From TMED26 sp002694075 (GTDB taxonomy: Bacteria; Pseudomonadota; Alphaproteobacteria; Thalassobaculales; Thalassobaculaceae): a stretch of DNA of 40,907 nucleotides. Shown here piece after piece: positions 7,368 to 15,398 of the stretch; the first letter of the stretch is position 1, and every line of letters starts with the position of its first letter. The DNA lies in assembly GCA_036160575.1 (NCBI GenBank), contig JAYYDT010000016.1, forward strand, positions 1 through 40,907. Reading direction: 5' to 3'. The position numbers and the translations under genes were made by a program. The notes under the pieces are model-generated. The model ran no database searches and was not told the DNA's origin. It worked only from the letters and a program-made list of their open reading frames with translations.

Positions 7368-8546
7368 GTGGATAGCGAAATGGATTTGCCCTACGCCGGG
7401 CTGCGGGTGGTCGATTGTAGCCAGGGTTTGGCGGCGCCGTCGGCGGCGGCGCTGCTCGCCATGTATGGCGCCGAGGTGATCAAAATCGAAACCCCGACCG
7501 GTGACTGGGGGCGTGGTATCGGCGTTAACAAGGCCGGCAATTCCTGCGTCAGTTTGACCGCCAACATGGGTAAACGCAGCTTGATCGTGGACATGAAAAG
7601 CGCGGAGGGTTTGGCCCTGATCCATCGGCTCGCGGGCACCGCCGACATTTTTCTGGAAAGCTCGCGGCCCGGTGTTGCCCAGCGCCTGGGCATCGATTAC
7701 GCGACCCTGTCCGGCAATCATCCGGAATTGATCTATCTCTCGCTCAGCGGCTATGGGCAGACCGGCCCGTACCGTGACCGCGCCTGCTCGGACACGGTGG
7801 CGCAGGCCTTCGCCGGCTTTATCGCCAGCAATACCGGCGTTGATGGCATTCCCCATCGGGTCAACACCATCCCCGCCGATATCGCCGGCGGTCTTTACGC
7901 TTTTCAAGCCATTTCGGTGGCCTTGTTTCGGCGCACGCGGACCGGTCGCGGTGGCTATATCGATCTCAGCCTGACCCAGGCGATGGCCCATTTCCAGGGT
8001 GTCAAATTCGCCGAGTACAAAATCGAGGATGGCGCGCCGAGCGCTTTTAACGAGCCGGCCGGCAACTATCTGGCGGCCGATGGGTGGATCGTCATCACCC
8101 TGGTCAAGGAGGAAAGTTTCGCGGCCATTTGCGCGGCTTTGGACATGCCCGAATTGGCCAGCGACCCGCGCTTCGACAGTTTCAAAACCCGCGGCGAGAA
8201 TAAAACCGCGCTACGCCAATTGATCGCCGACAAAATCGCCGGCCAAACGGTCGACACCTGGCTCGAGGTGTTCGGCCGCCATGGCGTGATGTGCAATAAG
8301 CTGAACGATTATAGCGATTGGCTCGCCGACGAGCATGTGCGGGCGACCGGCGCGGTTGAGTATTTCGATCAGCCCGGTCTGGGCGAGGTCCCTTATCCGG
8401 CGGTGCCGGGCGGCATGACGCGGCCGGCGACATGGGCGCCGACCCAGGGGGCGGGCGGTGCCGCGGCCTTGGCGGCTTTCGGCGTGTCGGAAAGTGAGAT
8501 GGCCGATTTGGTGGCCTCCGGCGCGATTACCTTGACCGGGTACTAG
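7368..8546 (+). CDS. Class III CoA-transferase (CaiB/BaiF family)
   Basis: 392 residues, standard for the family. The N-terminus has the CoA-binding signature (GLRVVDCSQG, then LAMYGAEVIKIETP). The mid region has LSLSGYGQTGPYRD, followed by the catalytic aspartate D142 in ACSDTVAQAFAGF, which forms the acyl-anhydride intermediate in formyl-CoA transferase relatives. It moves CoA between an acyl-CoA donor and a carboxylic acid; substrates are unknown. I chose the GTG at 7368 because AAGGA sits 8 bases upstream. The next ATG at 7380 (MDLPYAG) is an alternative that removes only four residues. It converges with moaE (22-base gap) and is divergent from the ADP-forming ligase, so the pair may supply alternative activation routes for one acid. 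Confidence 0.88.
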   Translation: MDSEMDLPYAGLRVVDCSQGLAAPSAAALLAMYGAEVIKIETPTGDWGRGIGVNKAGNSCVSLTANMGKRSLIVDMKSAEGLALIHRLAGTADIFLESSRPGVAQRLGIDYATLSGNHPELIYLSLSGYGQTGPYRDRACSDTVAQAFAGFIASNTGVDGIPHRVNTIPADIAGGLYAFQAISVALFRRTRTGRGGYIDLSLTQAMAHFQGVKFAEYKIEDGAPSAFNEPAGNYLAADGWIVITLVKEESFAAICAALDMPELASDPRFDSFKTRGENKTALRQLIADKIAGQTVDTWLEVFGRHGVMCNKLNDYSDWLADEHVRATGAVEYFDQPGLGEVPYPAVPGGMTRPATWAPTQGAGGAAALAAFGVSESEMADLVASGAITLTGY

Positions 8547-8568
8547 GCGACCGGGTCCTCGGCCGCGT

Positions 8569-9036
8569 TCAACGCCATTTGGCGGTGGCCGCGGTATCGC
8601 TGTCGCGGGCGTCGACCCAGTGGCCGTCGCCGTCCGGGGTTTCCTCCAGCTTCCAAAAAGGCGCCTCGGTTTTCAGCCAGTCGATCAGGAAATGGCAGGC
8701 GTCCAAGGCGTCGCCGCGATGGGGCGCCGCGCAGGCCACCAAGACGATTTGGTCGCCGGCCTCCAGACGGCCGTAGCGATGGATAATCAGGCTCGCTGAC
8801 AAGTGCCAGCGGCGGCACGCCTCGTCCTCGATGCGGGCCAGCATTTTTTCGGTCATGCCCGGGTAATGTTCGAGCGTCATCGCCGTCACCGGCGCCGCCG
8901 CGCCAGCGCCAAGGTCGGCCATGTCGCGGACCAAGCCCACAAAACTGGCCAGGCCGCCGATGCGATGGTCGCCGGCGGTGAGCGCCTTGAGCTCGGCCGC
9001 CAGGTCGAAGTCTTCGCGCTGAACGCGCACCGCCAT
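8569..9036 (-). CDS. moaE: Molybdopterin synthase catalytic subunit
   Basis: 155 residues, normal for MoaE. With MoaD it converts cyclic pyranopterin monophosphate to molybdopterin. Conserved features are HRYGRLEAGDQIVLV, the PHRGDALDACHFLIDWLK helix that meets the MoaD tail, and FWKLEE near the C-terminus, which includes the active-site lysine. The ATG at 9036 lies 4 bases after the moaD stop, so translation is coupled. It is the last gene of the pgsA-mobB-moeA-moaD-moaE run. A longer in-frame reading upstream would overlap all of moaD and has no family similarity. Confidence 0.95.
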   Translation of the reverse strand: MAVRVQREDFDLAAELKALTAGDHRIGGLASFVGLVRDMADLGAGAAAPVTAMTLEHYPGMTEKMLARIEDEACRRWHLSASLIIHRYGRLEAGDQIVLVACAAPHRGDALDACHFLIDWLKTEAPFWKLEETPDGDGHWVDARDSDTAATAKWR

Positions 9037-9040
9037 CGGC

Positions 9041-9292
9041 CTAGCCTCCGGTGACCGGGGGGAAAAACGCCACTTCGTCGCCGGTCGCCAGGGGGTGGGA
9101 CAGGTCCACATATTCTTGATTGACGGCGCACCGCACCACCGACATATCGGCCAGGGCGGCGGCGTGCCCGGGGCTGACCGTGGCCAGCCAAGCGACCAGA
9201 TCGCCGACCGTCGCCACGTTGGCGGGGGGCGCCAACGTTTCCTCGGCATGGCCGATCTTGTCGCGGACCCAGGCGAAATAGATAAGTTTCAC
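9041..9292 (-). CDS. moaD: Molybdopterin synthase sulfur-carrier subunit
   Basis: 83 residues with a ubiquitin-like beta-grasp pattern: an N-terminal MKLIYFAWVRDKIG, a central LVAWLATVSPG and the diagnostic C-terminal double glycine (PPVTGG). That tail is adenylated by MoeB, thiocarboxylated and inserted into MoaE to deliver sulfur. Its start overlaps the moeA stop by 4 bases (ATGA). No moeB is in the window, so activation depends on a gene elsewhere. Confidence 0.95.
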   Translation of the reverse strand: MKLIYFAWVRDKIGHAEETLAPPANVATVGDLVAWLATVSPGHAAALADMSVVRCAVNQEYVDLSHPLATGDEVAFFPPVTGG

Positions 9293-10563
9293 GACAGCAC
9301 CTCCGTGAACGGAAGATAGTCGAGGCTGTCGCCGGCGACAATGCGCGTCGTCGCGTCATCCAATTCGACGAGGCCCGTGGCGGCGACCATGGTGGTCAGG
9401 ATCCCTGACCCGCTGCCCGGCACATGGCGTAGGACCGACCGCCCGTCGACACCGGCGGCGACCGCCACCCGGAGGTATTCCCGCCGCCCGGCCTTTTTCT
9501 CAAAATCGAAATCGGCCGGCAGCGGATAGAATTGCGGTTCGACCCAGGGCGCCCCGGCCAGGCGGCGTAAAAACGGCCGCGCGAAGCGGATAAAGGTCAC
9601 CATCACCGCCACCGGATTGCCCGGCAAACCGATGAACGGCACCCGTCCGATCTGACCGAGGGCGAGGGGCCGGCCGGGTTTGATGGCGATTCGCCACAGA
9701 TGCACTTGGCCGGCTTGGGCGACCGCCGCCTTGACGTGATCCTCCTCGCCGGCGGAAACCCCACCCGAGGTGATCACCGCGTCATGGGTTTCCGCGGCGG
9801 CGGCGAGCGCCGCGCGCACCTGGTCATGGTCGTCGGGCAAAATACCCAGGTCGGCCACCGCGCAGCCGGCGGTCCGCAGCATGGCGGCGATGACCGCCCG
9901 GTTGGAATCGTAAATCATGCCGTCGCCGGCCGGAGTGCCGGGTTGGCTCAGTTCGTCGCCGGTCGAAAACACCGCCACCGAGAGACGTTCGCGCACCGCC
10001 ACTTCGGCTTGGCCGAGGGAGGCGAGCACCCCCAACTCCTGGGCCCGCAGGGTCTGCCCGGCGGTCAGCACCCGCGCGCCGGCGGCGATATCCTCGCCGG
10101 CGAAACGACGATTGGCGCCAGGTTTAATTCCGGCCGGCAAACGCACCAGATCGCCGGTCACGTCGACATCTTCTTGCATAAAGACGGTGTCCGGGCCGCC
10201 GCCCGGGCCGGTGGGCATGGCCGCACCGGTGAAAATGCGGATCGCTTCGCCGCGCCGCTGGTCGCGGCCGAGATGGTCGCCGGCGGCGACTCGGCCGCCA
10301 ACCGGCAGAACCGTGGGGCCGGCCGGGGCCAGGTCGCCGTGATAGACGGCATAGCCGTCAACGGCGGCGTTATCCCGCGGCGGTACCGCTCGCGCGGCGA
10401 TCACATCATCGGCCAAAACGCGACCGAGAGCGTCATCCAGAGGCACGGTTTCGACCCCGGTCACCGGCCGCGCGGCGGCGCGCAAATGGGCCAAGGCGTC
10501 GGCCGCTGGGAGGAGTGGGCGGTCCTGGGCGAAACAATCGTCGGCCAGTTGGCGCGCGCTCAT
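9289..10563 (-). CDS. moeA: Molybdopterin molybdotransferase
   Basis: 424 residues, in the usual 390-430 range. It inserts molybdenum into adenylated molybdopterin. Family landmarks are PPRDNAAVDGYAV near the N-terminus, IFTGAAMPTGPGGGPDTVFMQED split by a short Gly/Pro insertion, the nucleotide-binding TSGGVSAGEEDHVKAA, and FIGLPGNPVAVMVTF followed by the C-terminal beta domain (DFDFEKKAGRREYLRV). Both ends overlap neighbours by 4 bases (ATGA with mobB upstream and moaD downstream). Placed with mobB and moaD/E, it makes a compact late-stage cofactor module. The early steps (moaA, moaC) are not in the window. Confidence 0.95.
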   Translation of the reverse strand: MSARQLADDCFAQDRPLLPAADALAHLRAAARPVTGVETVPLDDALGRVLADDVIAARAVPPRDNAAVDGYAVYHGDLAPAGPTVLPVGGRVAAGDHLGRDQRRGEAIRIFTGAAMPTGPGGGPDTVFMQEDVDVTGDLVRLPAGIKPGANRRFAGEDIAAGARVLTAGQTLRAQELGVLASLGQAEVAVRERLSVAVFSTGDELSQPGTPAGDGMIYDSNRAVIAAMLRTAGCAVADLGILPDDHDQVRAALAAAAETHDAVITSGGVSAGEEDHVKAAVAQAGQVHLWRIAIKPGRPLALGQIGRVPFIGLPGNPVAVMVTFIRFARPFLRRLAGAPWVEPQFYPLPADFDFEKKAGRREYLRVAVAAGVDGRSVLRHVPGSGSGILTTMVAATGLVELDDATTRIVAGDSLDYLPFTEVLS

Positions 10564-11078
10564 CCGGTGGCCACCTTGTCGAGACCCTGGTCATCGACGA
10601 TAAAGGCGGCGATCGCCGCCACGTCGTTGAGGTCGAGGCAGGGCACCGACAAACCGGCCAGCGATTGGTCGCTGGCGACCGCCCGGATCTGCCGGTCTTG
10701 GGGCTGCAATAGAGGCTTGCCAAGGGCCGGTCGATGAACTTCCAGCTTGGCGTGGGCGGCGTGTTTGAAGCCTTCCACCAGGACCAGGTCGGCGGGGTCC
10801 AAGCGGGCGATTAAATCCGCCATCGCGGGCTCGTCGGCGCCGCGCAATTCATGCATCAGCGCCCAGCGTTGGCCGGACGCGACCATCACCTGTTGGGCGC
10901 CGGCCATGCGGTGACGGTGGGAATCCTTGCCGGGCCGGTCGATGTCGAAGCTGTGATGGGCGTGTTTGACGGTCGACACCGTCAGCCCGCGATCGGACAA
11001 CACCGCGATCAATTTGACCAGCAGCGTGGTTTTACCACTGCCACTCCACCCGCACAGGCCAAAGACAGGCGTGGTCAT
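10560..11078 (-). CDS. mobB: Molybdopterin-guanine dinucleotide biosynthesis adaptor
   Basis: 172 residues. A Walker A loop lies at residues 10-17 (GWSGSGKT), followed by STVKHAHHSFDIDRPGKDS, the characteristic MobB segment, and LVLVEGFKHAAHAKLEVHRP (switch-like region). It is a GTP-binding partner of MobA in making the guanine dinucleotide form of the molybdenum cofactor used by DMSO-reductase-type enzymes. The ATG at 11078 overlaps the pgsA stop by 4 bases, and its own stop overlaps the moeA start. Its presence suggests the host makes at least one bis-MGD or related enzyme. Confidence 0.93.
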   Translation of the reverse strand: MTTPVFGLCGWSGSGKTTLLVKLIAVLSDRGLTVSTVKHAHHSFDIDRPGKDSHRHRMAGAQQVMVASGQRWALMHELRGADEPAMADLIARLDPADLVLVEGFKHAAHAKLEVHRPALGKPLLQPQDRQIRAVASDQSLAGLSVPCLDLNDVAAIAAFIVDDQGLDKVATG

Positions 11079-11710
11079 GAGGGCGGGTTGGCCGGTGTCG
11101 TCGGCGCGCCGCCGGCCGCCTTGTCGGGGCGCTGGGCTTGGTTCCGGGCGCGCTCGGCTTCGGGCGTGGCGTGGCGCAACCCGCGCACCAAATAATCGTA
11201 ACCGGTAATCATGGTGAGGGCCGCCGCCGCCCACAGGCCGACCTCGCCGATCAAAACGCTGGGCAGCAAGCTTTCGCCCGACGGCCCGACGATAACGAAG
11301 CCAAGGGCCAGCATTTGGATCATGGTTTTCCATTTCGCCAGTTTACTCACCGGCATGCCGACACGCATTTCGGCCAGGAATTCACGCAGCCCGGAGACCA
11401 GGATTTCACGCAGCAAGATGATCAGCGCGGCGACCACCGTCCAGCCGGTGATGGCGTCCACCGCGGTCAGCACCAGCAGGCAAGCGCCGACCAAAATCTT
11501 ATCGGCGATGGGGTCGAGCAAACGGCCGAAATCCGATTGCGTGTCGAGCACTCGCGCCAAATAACCGTCGAGATAATCAGTGACGCAGGCGACCGCATAG
11601 ACCGCCAGGGCCAGCCAACGCCAGAGATGGTCGTCAAGCAGGATCAACACCACCACCACCGGTACGGCGGCGATACGAGCGAGAGTCAAAATGTTGGGCA
11701 AACTAAGCAT
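11075..11710 (-). CDS. pgsA: CDP-diacylglycerol--glycerol-3-phosphate 3-phosphatidyltransferase
   Basis: 211 residues, an inner-membrane enzyme that makes phosphatidylglycerophosphate, the first committed step to phosphatidylglycerol and cardiolipin. The CDP-alcohol phosphotransferase motif is complete: D45, D48-G49, A52-R53, G62, D66 and D70. Several hydrophobic helices follow. The Pro/Ala-rich tail after residue 185 (PDKAAGGAPTTPANPPS) is likely cytoplasmic and disordered. It starts 69 bases after the uvrC stop; uvrC followed by pgsA is a frequent alphaproteobacterial order. Its stop overlaps mobB, so cofactor genes ride on the pgsA transcript. Confidence 0.95.
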   Translation of the reverse strand: MLSLPNILTLARIAAVPVVVVLILLDDHLWRWLALAVYAVACVTDYLDGYLARVLDTQSDFGRLLDPIADKILVGACLLVLTAVDAITGWTVVAALIILLREILVSGLREFLAEMRVGMPVSKLAKWKTMIQMLALGFVIVGPSGESLLPSVLIGEVGLWAAAALTMITGYDYLVRGLRHATPEAERARNQAQRPDKAAGGAPTTPANPPS

Positions 11711-11779
11711 TGACGTCGCGCAGCCAGGCAGCGTTCACAATAGGATGGTCAGGGTACACGGCTTGCCGGCCGCGGACAA

Positions 11780-13735
11780 TCAGCCGCGCTCGTGAAAATG
11801 CGCGTAAATACGCCGGGCCACCGCCGAACTAATCCCCTCGACCGCCTCCAAGTCCTCGACGCGGGCGGCGGCGACCGCGCGGGCCGAGCCGAAATGCAGC
11901 AGCAGGGCCTTTTTGCGTTTGGCGCCAATGCCTTCGATGTCATCGACCGGCGAGCCGGCCATCGCCTTGGCCCGGCGCGCGCGGTGCCCCTCGATGGCGA
12001 AGCGATGGGCTTCGTCGCGCAGGCGCTGCAGAAAATAGAGGGCCGGCGCGCCGGGATCGAGGGAGAACGGCGCGCGGTCCGGCATGAAAAAGCGTTCGCG
12101 CCCGGCGTTGCGTTCCGGTCCTTTGGCGATCGCGACCAGGGGCAAGTCGACCCCTAATTCCACCAATACCGCGCGCGCCGCGCTGAGTTGGCCGGCGCCG
12201 CCGTCAATCAGCACCAAATCCGGCCATTCACCGCCTTGCCGCGCCGGGTCCTCCTTCAAGGCGCGCGCGAAACGACGGCTCAGGACTTGGCGCATCATGG
12301 CGAAGTCATCGCCAGCCTCGATAATCTCCGGGGCGTCGTCGTCGCTTTGGCTTTCTGGGCGGGCGGCCACGTTGCGAATGTTGAAACGCCGATAAGCGGT
12401 TTTGCGAAAGCCCTCGGGACCGGCGACGATCATCGCGCCAATGGCGTTGCTGCCCTGAATGTGGGAGTTGTCATAGACCTCGATCCGCTCGGGCGGTTTG
12501 TCCAGCTCGAAGAGTTCGGCCAAGGCGTTCAGATGACGGCGTTGACTGGCCGATTCCGCCAGCCGTCGGGCCAGGGCGTCGCGGGCGTTGGTGGCCGCGT
12601 GGTCGATCAACTTGCGTTTTTCGCCGCGCTGGGGATGGCGCACTTCCACGCGCCGGCCAGCTTTCAAGGAAAGCGCTTCGGCGACCAACTCGCTTTCGCC
12701 CAAGGCATGGCTTATCAGGACTTGTCGCGGGGGTTGCTTGTCGTCGTAAAACTGTCCGATGAAAGCGGCCAAAACGTCGGCGGCGGTGGCCGATTTGTCA
12801 TGGCTTGGGAAATAGGCGCGGTTGCCGTAATTGCCGCCGGCGCGAAAAAAGAACACTTGGATGCAACTGGCGCCGCCCTCGCTGTGCAGGGCGATCAGGT
12901 CGGCGTCGTCCAAGCCGTCGACGTTGATGTCCTGGCGCGCCTGGATGCTGGTTAGGGCGCGGATCCGGTCGCGATAACGGGCCGCCGATTCAAAATCCAG
13001 ATTGGCGCTGGCCGCTTCCATGGCGGCGACCATCTGGTCCTGAACTTGGCGGCTGCGACCGCCCAGAAACGCCCGCGCCGCATCGACCAATTGAGCATAG
13101 GCGGTGTCGTCGATTTTACCGACGCAAGGCGCCGCGCAGCGCTTGATTTGATACTGCAGGCAGGGGCGCGAGCGGGCGTTGAATATCGCGTCCGAGCAGT
13201 TGCGGATCAAAAACGCCTTCTGCAAGGCGGTGAGTGTGCGATCGACCGCTCCGGCCGAGGCGAAGGGGCCGAAATAATCCCCCGGCCGGTTGCGCCCGCC
13301 GCGATGTTTGACCAGTTGCGGAAAGGCGTGGTCACCACGGATCAGGATAAAGGGAAAGGATTTGTCGTCGCGCAGCAGGATGTTGAAGCGTGGCCGCAGG
13401 CGCTTGATCAAATTGCTTTCCAGGAGCAGCGCCTCGACCTCGCTTTGGGTGGTCACGATCTCCATCCGCCGGGTCTCGCTGATCATGCGGAAAATACGGT
13501 GGCTGACACGCGCCGGTTGGGTATAGCTGGCGACCCGTTTTTTCAGGCTCCCGGCCTTGCCGACATAAAGAACTTGATCCCCACCGTCGAGCATGCGGTA
13601 GACCCCCGGCGCGTCGGGCAAGGTTTTGACAACCGCTTGAATCGCCGCCACGCCGCGCTCGATATTGGGCGCGGTCGCGGCCGGCGCGCCAGTGGCGTCG
13701 GTCGGCGAATCGAGATCGAAATCCGAAGTACTCAT
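11780..13735 (-). CDS. uvrC: UvrABC system protein C (excinuclease subunit)
   Basis: 651 residues. The order is GIY-YIG nuclease (about 40-120; PGVYRMLDGGDQVLYVGKAG), a cysteine-rich patch typical of UvrC (CLQYQIKRCAAPCVG), the UvrB-binding UVR motif (MVAAMEAASANLDFESAARYRDRI), an RNase H-like second nuclease domain (VYDNSHIQGSNAIGAM; WPDLVLIDGGAGQLSAA) and C-terminal helix-hairpin-helix repeats (DDIEGIGAKRKKALLLHFGS). It makes the dual incision in nucleotide excision repair. The ATG at 13735 opens a reading that starts with a low-complexity leader (MSTSDFDLDSPTDATG) before the nuclease, which is common in this class. Confidence 0.96.
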   Translation of the reverse strand: MSTSDFDLDSPTDATGAPAATAPNIERGVAAIQAVVKTLPDAPGVYRMLDGGDQVLYVGKAGSLKKRVASYTQPARVSHRIFRMISETRRMEIVTTQSEVEALLLESNLIKRLRPRFNILLRDDKSFPFILIRGDHAFPQLVKHRGGRNRPGDYFGPFASAGAVDRTLTALQKAFLIRNCSDAIFNARSRPCLQYQIKRCAAPCVGKIDDTAYAQLVDAARAFLGGRSRQVQDQMVAAMEAASANLDFESAARYRDRIRALTSIQARQDINVDGLDDADLIALHSEGGASCIQVFFFRAGGNYGNRAYFPSHDKSATAADVLAAFIGQFYDDKQPPRQVLISHALGESELVAEALSLKAGRRVEVRHPQRGEKRKLIDHAATNARDALARRLAESASQRRHLNALAELFELDKPPERIEVYDNSHIQGSNAIGAMIVAGPEGFRKTAYRRFNIRNVAARPESQSDDDAPEIIEAGDDFAMMRQVLSRRFARALKEDPARQGGEWPDLVLIDGGAGQLSAARAVLVELGVDLPLVAIAKGPERNAGRERFFMPDRAPFSLDPGAPALYFLQRLRDEAHRFAIEGHRARRAKAMAGSPVDDIEGIGAKRKKALLLHFGSARAVAAARVEDLEAVEGISSAVARRIYAHFHERG

Positions 13736-14200
13736 AGGCTCAATGTCGGGACCTTGGCCGGCGCCGTCAACGGCTTTGATGGTGACCGCGCCAGACGCCC
13801 TGGGCGGCAGCTATGTAATCCACGATTCCTGTGGATAAGCCTCTGGAAAAATCTATCGAAAAAGGCCAATGGCCAGAGAAACCGCGCCCCGCGCATATTT
13901 GCCTAATTTTTCATCACGCCTTCTAACCCATTGAAAACAAATAGTTTTATAATAAGATTTTATGACAAAGTGAATGTATAACAGTCACATCCGCGTGATC
14001 GACCGGAAGTTGAGATAAAATTTTCGTTTGTGCAAAACTATTTTGACTTGACTCGCAAAAGCGCTGATTTTCGAACGCGTTACCGGATGGCTTTAGCACC
14101 TGCACAAAGACCTTCGGTAGGGGCTGGCAAATCGTCCGAGAGCCACTATCTCGCCGCCAGGGCGTTTGGATGAACCGCGACGGGAAAGGGATGGGGAGCG
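13736..14200. other. 465-bp non-coding gap, AT-rich core, between divergent uvrC and the pterin gene pair
   Basis: No convincing gene in either strand. The stretch from about 13840 to 14060 is visibly richer in A and T than anything else in the window. It contains a perfect DnaA-type 9-mer, TGTGGATAA (13830-13838), with an inverted imperfect partner TAATCCAC upstream, a GGCC-A-A-TGGCC inverted repeat, several A-tracts and a TATAAT-like element. It must hold the promoters for uvrC (left) and the SDR gene (right), but I could not pair -35 and -10 elements with confidence. A small RNA or a replication-linked element is possible but unproven. Confidence 0.6.
13830..13838 (-). promoter_or_regulatory. 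DnaA-box-like 9-mer
   Basis: TGTGGATAA on the plus strand is the exact complement of the consensus TTATCCACA. The preceding bases carry the mirror-image ATCCAC, giving the inverted repeat ATCCAC-N7-GTGGAT. A single such site is expected about once in every 130 kb per exact 9-mer on either strand, so chance cannot be excluded. Confidence 0.35.
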
Positions 14201-15004
14201 ATGAAAACAGAAGCCACCGGCAGTGTGCTGATCACCGGCGGCGCGCTACGTATTGGCCGCGCCCTCTGCCTGGCCATGGCCGCGCATGGCTGGACCGTGC
14301 GCGTCCACTATCGTCACTCGGCCGCCGCCGCCGAAACCTTGGTATCCGAGATTGAGGCGGCCGGCGGCGCCGCCAGCGCCCATGGTGGCGATTTGGCGAC
14401 CTCCGGCGGGCCGGACCGGGTCATTGACGGCGCGCTGACGGCGGGACCCCTGGACCTGATCGTCAACTGTGCCTCGGTCTTCGCTTATGACGAACCGGCG
14501 CTGACCGACGCCGCCATCTTCCAGGAGGCGATGGCGGTCAATTTGCGGGCGCCGATGCGTCTGGCCGAACGTTTATATCATCATGTTTTGGCGCGTGACG
14601 CCGGCGGCGTGGTGGTGAATATCCTCGACAATGGCATCAACGCCCTGACGCCGGATTATTATTCCTACATGACGACCAAGGTTGGCTTGGCGGCGGCCAC
14701 CCGCATGATGGCCATGCGATTCGCGCCACATTTGCGTGTCGGCGGCGTGGCGCCTGGCTTGACATTGATCAGCGGCGATCAGACGCCGGCGGAATTCGCC
14801 CGCGATCATGGCCGCAATCCGCTGGGTCGTGGCTGCGATCCGCAAGATATTGCCCGCGCCATTCGTTTTATGGTCGACACGCCGTCGATGACCGGTCAAA
14901 TCGTCACCATCGATGGCGGTTTATCGATGACGGGGCCCGGGCGGGATGTGGCGTTCATGGACGATGCCCCGTTGGCCGGCGATCCCCTGTCGGATGTTGA
15001 GTGA
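14201..15004 (+). CDS. Short-chain dehydrogenase resembling pteridine reductase (FolM/PTR1 type)
   Basis: 267 residues, Rossmann SDR fold. The N-terminal TGGALRIGRA (12-21) has arginine at the place used by pteridine reductases to bind NADPH. The active site is unusual for an ordinary SDR: the serine position is Asp143 (in NILDNG), 13 residues before Tyr156 of the YMTTK motif (Lys160). That Asp/Tyr/Lys pattern and spacing match PTR1 and FolM rather than Ser/Tyr/Lys enzymes. The C-terminus (GQIVTIDGGLSM) is typical SDR. It probably reduces a dihydropterin or dihydrofolate in the cytoplasm. The ATG at 14201 has GGGGAG just upstream. The gene ends 12 bases before folB, supporting a pterin role. 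The exact substrate is inferred. Confidence 0.78.
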   Translation: MKTEATGSVLITGGALRIGRALCLAMAAHGWTVRVHYRHSAAAAETLVSEIEAAGGAASAHGGDLATSGGPDRVIDGALTAGPLDLIVNCASVFAYDEPALTDAAIFQEAMAVNLRAPMRLAERLYHHVLARDAGGVVVNILDNGINALTPDYYSYMTTKVGLAAATRMMAMRFAPHLRVGGVAPGLTLISGDQTPAEFARDHGRNPLGRGCDPQDIARAIRFMVDTPSMTGQIVTIDGGLSMTGPGRDVAFMDDAPLAGDPLSDVE

Positions 15005-15016
15005 GGAGACCGGGCC

Positions 15017-15385
15017 ATGCGCCTGCTTGGGCAAAAAATCATCCTGCGGCAAATGTCCGTGCTCTGCCAAATCGGCATTCACGCCCATGAGCTCAACAAG
15101 CCCCAGCGGGTGATGGTCGACGTCACCTTGGGGCTGGCCGCCAGCGTGCGCGCCGAGAATGACGATATCGTCACCACCGTTGACTATGATCAAGTGTGGA
15201 ACGGGGTCCATCGTTTGACCCAGGCGCGCGATTACAACCTGCAAGAAACCCTCTGCGCCGCCATCGCCGAGATGTGTTTGGCCCTCGACGGCGTCGCCGA
15301 GGTGTGGGTTCGCACCGGCAAGCCCGATATCTACCCCGATTGTGAAACCATCGCCTACGAGGTCCACGCCGTCGCCGACGCCTAA
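15017..15385 (+). CDS. folB: Dihydroneopterin aldolase
   Basis: 122 residues, the family size. It cleaves 7,8-dihydroneopterin to 6-hydroxymethyl-dihydropterin and glycolaldehyde in folate synthesis. Conserved points are E25 in GIHAHEL, the TVDYDQV strand, LQETLC (equivalent to the usual LIE segment, which contacts the pterin) and the catalytic lysine K102 in RTGKPDIY. GGAGAC precedes the ATG at 15017. It is in an apparent two-gene operon with the PTR1-like SDR and converges with the antiporter gene (13-base gap). Confidence 0.93.
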   Translation: MRLLGQKIILRQMSVLCQIGIHAHELNKPQRVMVDVTLGLAASVRAENDDIVTTVDYDQVWNGVHRLTQARDYNLQETLCAAIAEMCLALDGVAEVWVRTGKPDIYPDCETIAYEVHAVADA

Positions 15386-15398
15386 GGGCGGGGCGGCG

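Noticed and set aside
13736..14200. Chromosomal replication origin
   Set aside because: Only one exact DnaA box and AT-richness were seen; none of the usual origin neighbours (dnaA, hemE, parAB) is present. Kept only as a low-level lead.
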